64,000 bases of DNA from Spirosoma arboris. GTDB taxonomy: Bacteria; Bacteroidota; Bacteroidia; Cytophagales; Spirosomataceae. The stretch covers positions 124,001-188,000 of the forward strand of contig NZ_WPIN01000013.1 in the NCBI RefSeq assembly GCF_009754945.1, in the 5' to 3' direction. The notes below the pieces were generated by a model. It worked only from the letters and a program-made list of their open reading frames with translations, searched no databases and had not been told where the DNA came from. This document shows, piece after piece, positions 60,239 through 64,000 of the stretch (position 1 is the first letter of the stretch; every line of letters starts with the position of its first letter). A program made the position numbers and the translations under genes.

Positions 60239-63200
60239 TTAGAATTTAAGATTGACGCCCAGTGTGAATTGCCGTACAGGTGGATTATTTAAATTGACCA
60301 CAACCTGACGGGCAGGTGTACCTGTGTCGCCAGCCGTTGTTGTTACCGTTCCGCCATTGCTTCCGGCTGCTAGGGCATAACCGTTCCCTTCTGGATCAAT
60401 AGCCAGGTGATCTCGAACCAATGGTGAATAAAGAATAAGAGGGTTGGTTGCATTCAGATACACCCGGGCCGAGCTAAACCCAATCTTCTTAATCAATTGC
60501 GTAGCGAACGTATAGCCCAGATTTATGCTTCTAACCTTGATGAATGAGCCATCGTAATAGCCCAGCGTGGAAGCATAATACAGCACAGAATTGTTGGCAT
60601 CCGGTGCCGGGAAGGCATTTGTTGGATTCGTGTCGGTCCAGTAATCAACCTTGATCTGGTTAACACGTCCCTGATTGAAGAAGGGGAATCCACCCGCACC
60701 ACCTGCGTTACCCGTGAGGTAAGGAACCACCACTTTCATGCCCATCCGGGCGAAGGTGACAATCGACAGATCGAACCCTTTAAAGCTGAACCGATTGGTT
60801 AGGCCACCTTCCCAGTTCGGCTGGAAGTTACCGATGATCTGTCGGTCCTGAGGGTCGATTTTTCCATCCCCGTTAACGTCTTCCACCCGGATTTGACCCG
60901 GCTGCTGAACCGGTGAGGTTTGTTTGGCCAGCGTACCGTTTTCCTTATCGGCATTCTGCCAGATACCTATTTTTTTGTAGTCGTAGATTACACTCAGCGG
61001 TTGGCCAACGAACCAGCCTGCGCCGACATTCGATTGCTCAGCAGGAGTGGTAAGCTGAGTGATTTTTTCCCGGTTGAAGAAGAAAACCACATCCGCGCTC
61101 CAGTTAAATCCTTTTGGGTGCCGAATAATATCGCCGGTTATAGAAATCTCCATGCCCTTTCCTTCTGTTCTACCCAGATTCTTCAACGTAGAACCGGCTC
61201 CGTTACTGGCTGGTAGTGGGACCGATAGCAGGATGTCTTTTGTTTTCTGATGGTAATAGTCAATGCTACCTGTCAGGCGGTTGCTGAATAAACCAAAATC
61301 AAGACCGATGTCCACCTGTGACGTTGATTGCCAGCCTAAGTTGGTTGCGGGCAAACTGGTAACTGTGTATGCTAATTGCTGACCAGCGGTGCCCTGCCCA
61401 AAATTGTAATACCCCGCCGTTAGTGCGCCCAACGTGGCATATGGACTTACGTTCCGGTTTCCCGATATACCAAAGCCACCTCTCAGTTTTAGATTGGTAA
61501 TCGCCTGTATACTCTTGATGAAACTTTCCTCGGCGATGTTCCAGCCCAGGCCAATGGCCGGGTAGTTGAAATATTGATTCCCCGGCGAGAGCGTAGAGGA
61601 CCCATCGCGTCGCATCGTGAGGGTAAGCAAGTATTTGTCTGCGTAACTATAGTTGACCCGACCCATGTACGAGATCAGCCCTTGTTCGGTAAAGGATTGC
61701 AGGGTGGGGTCTGCTACAGGTGTGCCGCTGGCCAGACCAAAATTAGAGCTGAGGATGTAATCAGCCGGAACTCCGGTTACACTGAAATTACTTCCCTGTG
61801 AGTGGTCTTTTACGACTTCAAACAAGCCAGTAAACCCAATTTTATGTTTCTGGGCAATGGTTTTGTCGTAATAAAGCAAGTGCTGTAAATCGTAATTCCA
61901 GGTTTCCGAATTACTGAGACTGGCGCTGGACGATGACTGAACGGTAGCTGTATTCACATACGTCAACGGTCCGCTGTAGTTATTGCCTGCGCCCTGGCTA
62001 TAGTTCAAGCCCGCATTGAACCGGTATCGTAATCCATCAATGATGTTCACTTCGGCGTAAATACTGTTGAACGTTCGAAGATTGCGGTTGCGGGCCAGGA
62101 TGGCGTCGCTTTTTGTCGTAAGCGTTAACGGGCTAATGTAGTTGGGCGCATCAAGCGACCCGACTGCGGGCTGAAGATTTACCGTGCCATCTGCGTTGTA
62201 GGGAGAGGCCAATGGGGTTAACCGAACCAGGTTCGAAGGAACACCTGCCCCACCCGGTGTATTCGTATACGTCAGGGTATTCAGCGTGTTTAACCCCACT
62301 TTTATTCGACGGCCAATGCGCTGATCGATGGTGGCCCGGATATTATAACGGTTGAAGTTCTGGCCAGGAATAATGCCTTGCTCCCGGAAAAAACCGGCAT
62401 TCATACCATACTGCGTCGTTTCGGTGCCACCTTGTAAACTCAATTGATGGTTGGAAGTGTAGCCTTTCTGGTAGATAAGCTTCTGCCAATCCGTAGAAAC
62501 GCCCGCTGCCAAGGCATCCTTTTCCGCCTGCGTTAGACCGTACGACGTTGTGCCTGGAGACGTCCGGTTATAGGTGGCGGCATCGGTTTTAAACTGCGCA
62601 TATTCGGCCCCATTATACACCGGATACTCATTCATGATGGACGTAACGCTTTGGTAACCATCATAGCTGATGACAGGCTTGCCAGTTTTCCCTCGTTTAG
62701 TCGTTATGAGCAGTACGCCACCTGCCCCCCGCGATCCGTAGATAGCAGTAGCCGATGCATCTTTCAGGATTTCGATATTGGCAATGTCATCGGGGTTGAT
62801 GTCATTGAGACCACTATAAGGTATCCCATCGACCACAACCAGCGGACCATCCAGCGCATCGGCTCCCGTTTGACTAGTGGTCAGGGTGCGGTTTCCTCGG
62901 ATACGAATCTGCCCTTGCGAACCCGGTGTAGCGCCGTTGCTCGTAATCGATACCCCGGCAGCCCGCCCTTTTAGCTGGTTTACCAAATTAGGGGCAGGTA
63001 CTTCCTTCAGCGTCGTTTCGGTAACGGTTGCTACCGCACCTGTGATATCTCGTTTTCGTTGCGTACCATAGCCAACGACCACTACTTCGTTGAGGGTTTT
63101 GTCGTCGGTTGCCAGCGTAACATTGATGACTGATCGGCTACCCACAGACACCTCCTGCGAGGTATAGCCAATAAAGGAGAAAACAAGTACGATTCCGGCC

Positions 63201-63493
63201 TCCTCGGGAATGGAGAGACGATAATTTCCCGTAACGTCTGTTGTTGTGCCCCGCGTCGTATTCTTGATCTGGATATTGACGCCTGGCAGCCCCTCGCCGT
63301 TTTCTGCTGTAACTCGACCCGTCAGTTGCTTATCTACACGGATTGGGTTACTGATTTGTCTATTTACAAACTCCTGCGGCCTGCCGTCATGAGCAATACT
63401 TATCTGGGTCAGAATAATGGCAAGCATAATTTGTATGCCTGAGCCTCTCATAATCCTTTCCCACCGGTTGTGATTCAGTAAAATGTGATGCAT
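60239..63493 (-). CDS. SusC-like TonB-dependent transporter (xylan locus)
   Basis: This is a 1084-residue outer-membrane transporter. A start at 63451 would give a shorter N-terminus (MRGSGIQIMLAIILTQISIA) that looks more like a signal peptide; the first Met at 63493 adds 14 residues. The mature part has a carboxypeptidase-regulatory-like domain (LTGRVTAENGEGLPGVNIQI), the NEVVVVGYGTQRKRDITGAV region and a plug with EILKDASATAIYGSRGAGGV. The barrel ends PVRQFTLGVNLKF. With SusD it should import xylo-oligosaccharides. Two LacI-type operators lie in the long gap upstream, beside a divergent LacI gene, so regulation by that protein is likely. Confidence 0.92.
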   Translation of the reverse strand: MHHILLNHNRWERIMRGSGIQIMLAIILTQISIAHDGRPQEFVNRQISNPIRVDKQLTGRVTAENGEGLPGVNIQIKNTTRGTTTDVTGNYRLSIPEEAGIVLVFSFIGYTSQEVSVGSRSVINVTLATDDKTLNEVVVVGYGTQRKRDITGAVATVTETTLKEVPAPNLVNQLKGRAAGVSITSNGATPGSQGQIRIRGNRTLTTSQTGADALDGPLVVVDGIPYSGLNDINPDDIANIEILKDASATAIYGSRGAGGVLLITTKRGKTGKPVISYDGYQSVTSIMNEYPVYNGAEYAQFKTDAATYNRTSPGTTSYGLTQAEKDALAAGVSTDWQKLIYQKGYTSNHQLSLQGGTETTQYGMNAGFFREQGIIPGQNFNRYNIRATIDQRIGRRIKVGLNTLNTLTYTNTPGGAGVPSNLVRLTPLASPYNADGTVNLQPAVGSLDAPNYISPLTLTTKSDAILARNRNLRTFNSIYAEVNIIDGLRYRFNAGLNYSQGAGNNYSGPLTYVNTATVQSSSSASLSNSETWNYDLQHLLYYDKTIAQKHKIGFTGLFEVVKDHSQGSNFSVTGVPADYILSSNFGLASGTPVADPTLQSFTEQGLISYMGRVNYSYADKYLLTLTMRRDGSSTLSPGNQYFNYPAIGLGWNIAEESFIKSIQAITNLKLRGGFGISGNRNVSPYATLGALTAGYYNFGQGTAGQQLAYTVTSLPATNLGWQSTSQVDIGLDFGLFSNRLTGSIDYYHQKTKDILLSVPLPASNGAGSTLKNLGRTEGKGMEISITGDIIRHPKGFNWSADVVFFFNREKITQLTTPAEQSNVGAGWFVGQPLSVIYDYKKIGIWQNADKENGTLAKQTSPVQQPGQIRVEDVNGDGKIDPQDRQIIGNFQPNWEGGLTNRFSFKGFDLSIVTFARMGMKVVVPYLTGNAGGAGGFPFFNQGRVNQIKVDYWTDTNPTNAFPAPDANNSVLYYASTLGYYDGSFIKVRSINLGYTFATQLIKKIGFSSARVYLNATNPLILYSPLVRDHLAIDPEGNGYALAAGSNGGTVTTTAGDTGTPARQVVVNLNNPPVRQFTLGVNLKF

Positions 63494-63597
63494 CGGTTTA
63501 CGTAGGTTATCATTTACTGCGTTTAGGAGTACTTATAGCTGCCCAAAGAGGGTGGACAGTGATTTAATTGTAAAGTTCTAATTATTAAATTTGTAAA

Positions 63598-63609
63598 GCA
63601 ATCGGTTGC
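63598..63609. promoter_or_regulatory. LacI-type operator 1
   Basis: GCAATCGGTTGC has the G-C-A-A ... T-T-G-C arms around a central CG typical of LacI/GalR-family sites. Confidence 0.55.
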
Positions 63610-63772
63610 ATAACAAATTTTTCATGATATAGTATAATTGCATTTATTGCACTGTTTTAGTTTATAACTGTGTTTTTTGTTGGATATTGGTCTTTTTGAA
63701 CGCTATTATGGATAAAATACACTGTATTACTTGCAAATTTTATAAGTATTTATACGGATAATTAATGGTATT

Positions 63773-63782
63773 CAATCGATTG
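63773..63782. promoter_or_regulatory. LacI-type operator 2
   Basis: CAATCGATTG is a perfect palindrome with the same half-site (CAATCG) as operator 1, 173 bases away. It abuts the candidate -7 element for SusC, a good place for repression. Confidence 0.55.
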
Positions 63783-63843
63783 CAAAATTAGTTTATGTAA
63801 TTTGGATTGTATTTTGCTCCACTACCAATAGGTATTTACCACA

Positions 63844-64000
63844 ATGCAGAAGGAAATTACCATTTACGACATAGCCAAACAGTTGGAGCTCTCCCCGGCA
63901 ACAGTAAGTCGGGCTTTGAACGACCATCCGGCCATTAATCAGAATACCAAGACGTTAGTTGCCAATAAAGCGATGGAGATGGGGTATCGCTCCAATATGT
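63844..64000 (+). CDS. LacI-family transcriptional regulator (5' part only)
   Basis: The reading frame from the ATG at 63844 runs off the window end after 52 codons. It begins MQKEITIYDIAKQLELSPAT followed by VSRALNDHPAINQNT, the classic LacI/GalR N-terminal helix-turn-helix and hinge start. The rest is outside the window. It is divergent from the SusC-SusD-xylanase operon and is likely its regulator, answering to a xylan-derived sugar. Confidence 0.9.
   Translation, partial: MQKEITIYDIAKQLELSPATVSRALNDHPAINQNTKTLVANKAMEMGYRSNM

Larger units (their letters stand above)
63494..63843. promoter_or_regulatory. Divergent regulatory region of the xylan operon and LacI gene
   Basis: This 350-base AT-rich gap lies between SusC and the LacI regulator. 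It holds two LacI-like palindromes (listed separately). On the minus strand TAATTTTG (63783-63790) fits the Bacteroidota -7 element for SusC and directly abuts the second palindrome, but a matching -33 element is not obvious. Confidence 0.5.

Overview
The window looks like chromosome of an aerobic, glycan-degrading Bacteroidota, most likely Cytophagales (Spirosoma or a close relative). This rests on SusC/SusD pairs, many TonB-dependent receptors with carboxypeptidase-regulatory-like N-termini, AraC regulators, Bacteroidota-type promoters (TTTG / TAnnTTTG) and little use of Shine-Dalgarno sites. No rRNA, tRNA or CRISPR array was seen.

Layout. 0.4-10.1 kb is a minus-strand iron/siderophore region: a short Fur-like winged-helix protein, an AraC regulator, a siderophore-interacting protein (SIP) gene broken by one nonsense codon, and a seven-gene operon (TonB receptor, DUF4374 lipoprotein, two small membrane proteins, PepSY membrane protein, DUF4198 protein, small secreted protein). 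10.8-17.3 kb is a plus-strand mixed group: a Cys-rich protein, an HMA-like protein, a frameshifted isoprenylcysteine-methyltransferase-like gene, an alpha/beta hydrolase, an outer-membrane beta-barrel receptor, and a methyltransferase gene broken by a frameshift and an IS630-family insertion. 17.6-20.5 kb holds a TauD-like dioxygenase, an unknown membrane-anchored protein and a chromate transporter. 20.5-32.1 kb is a second siderophore locus: receptor, FecCD permease, ATPase, sucrase/ferredoxin-like protein, binding protein, PchR-like regulator, second receptor and PepSY reductase-like protein.

32.5-47.8 kb is an apparently complete sialic-acid utilisation locus. A FadR-type GntR regulator, sialidase and AGE-family epimerase run leftward. 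SusC, SusD, NanA lyase, NanM mutarotase, an MFS transporter, a sialate O-acetylesterase and a GH20 hexosaminidase run rightward. Three repeats of an ATTATGTATAACATAAT-like operator sit between the two arms, one inside the spacer of a consensus promoter. 48.0-50.9 kb is a nest of mobile DNA: an IS3-family element carrying several 16-bp GC-rich hairpin insertions, an IS110-family element apparently inserted into one of those hairpins, and an IS200 remnant. 51.1-63.5 kb is a glucuronoxylan locus (CE15-like esterase, SGNH acetylesterase, GH115, GH10, SusD, SusC), with a divergent LacI regulator cut by the window end and LacI-like operators between them.

The most unusual signal is the family of 16-bp hairpin elements (stem CCGG/CCGG, compensated to ACGG/CCGT in one copy) inserted in the IS3 genes, together with a match between those elements and the predicted bridge-RNA target loop of the neighbouring IS110.
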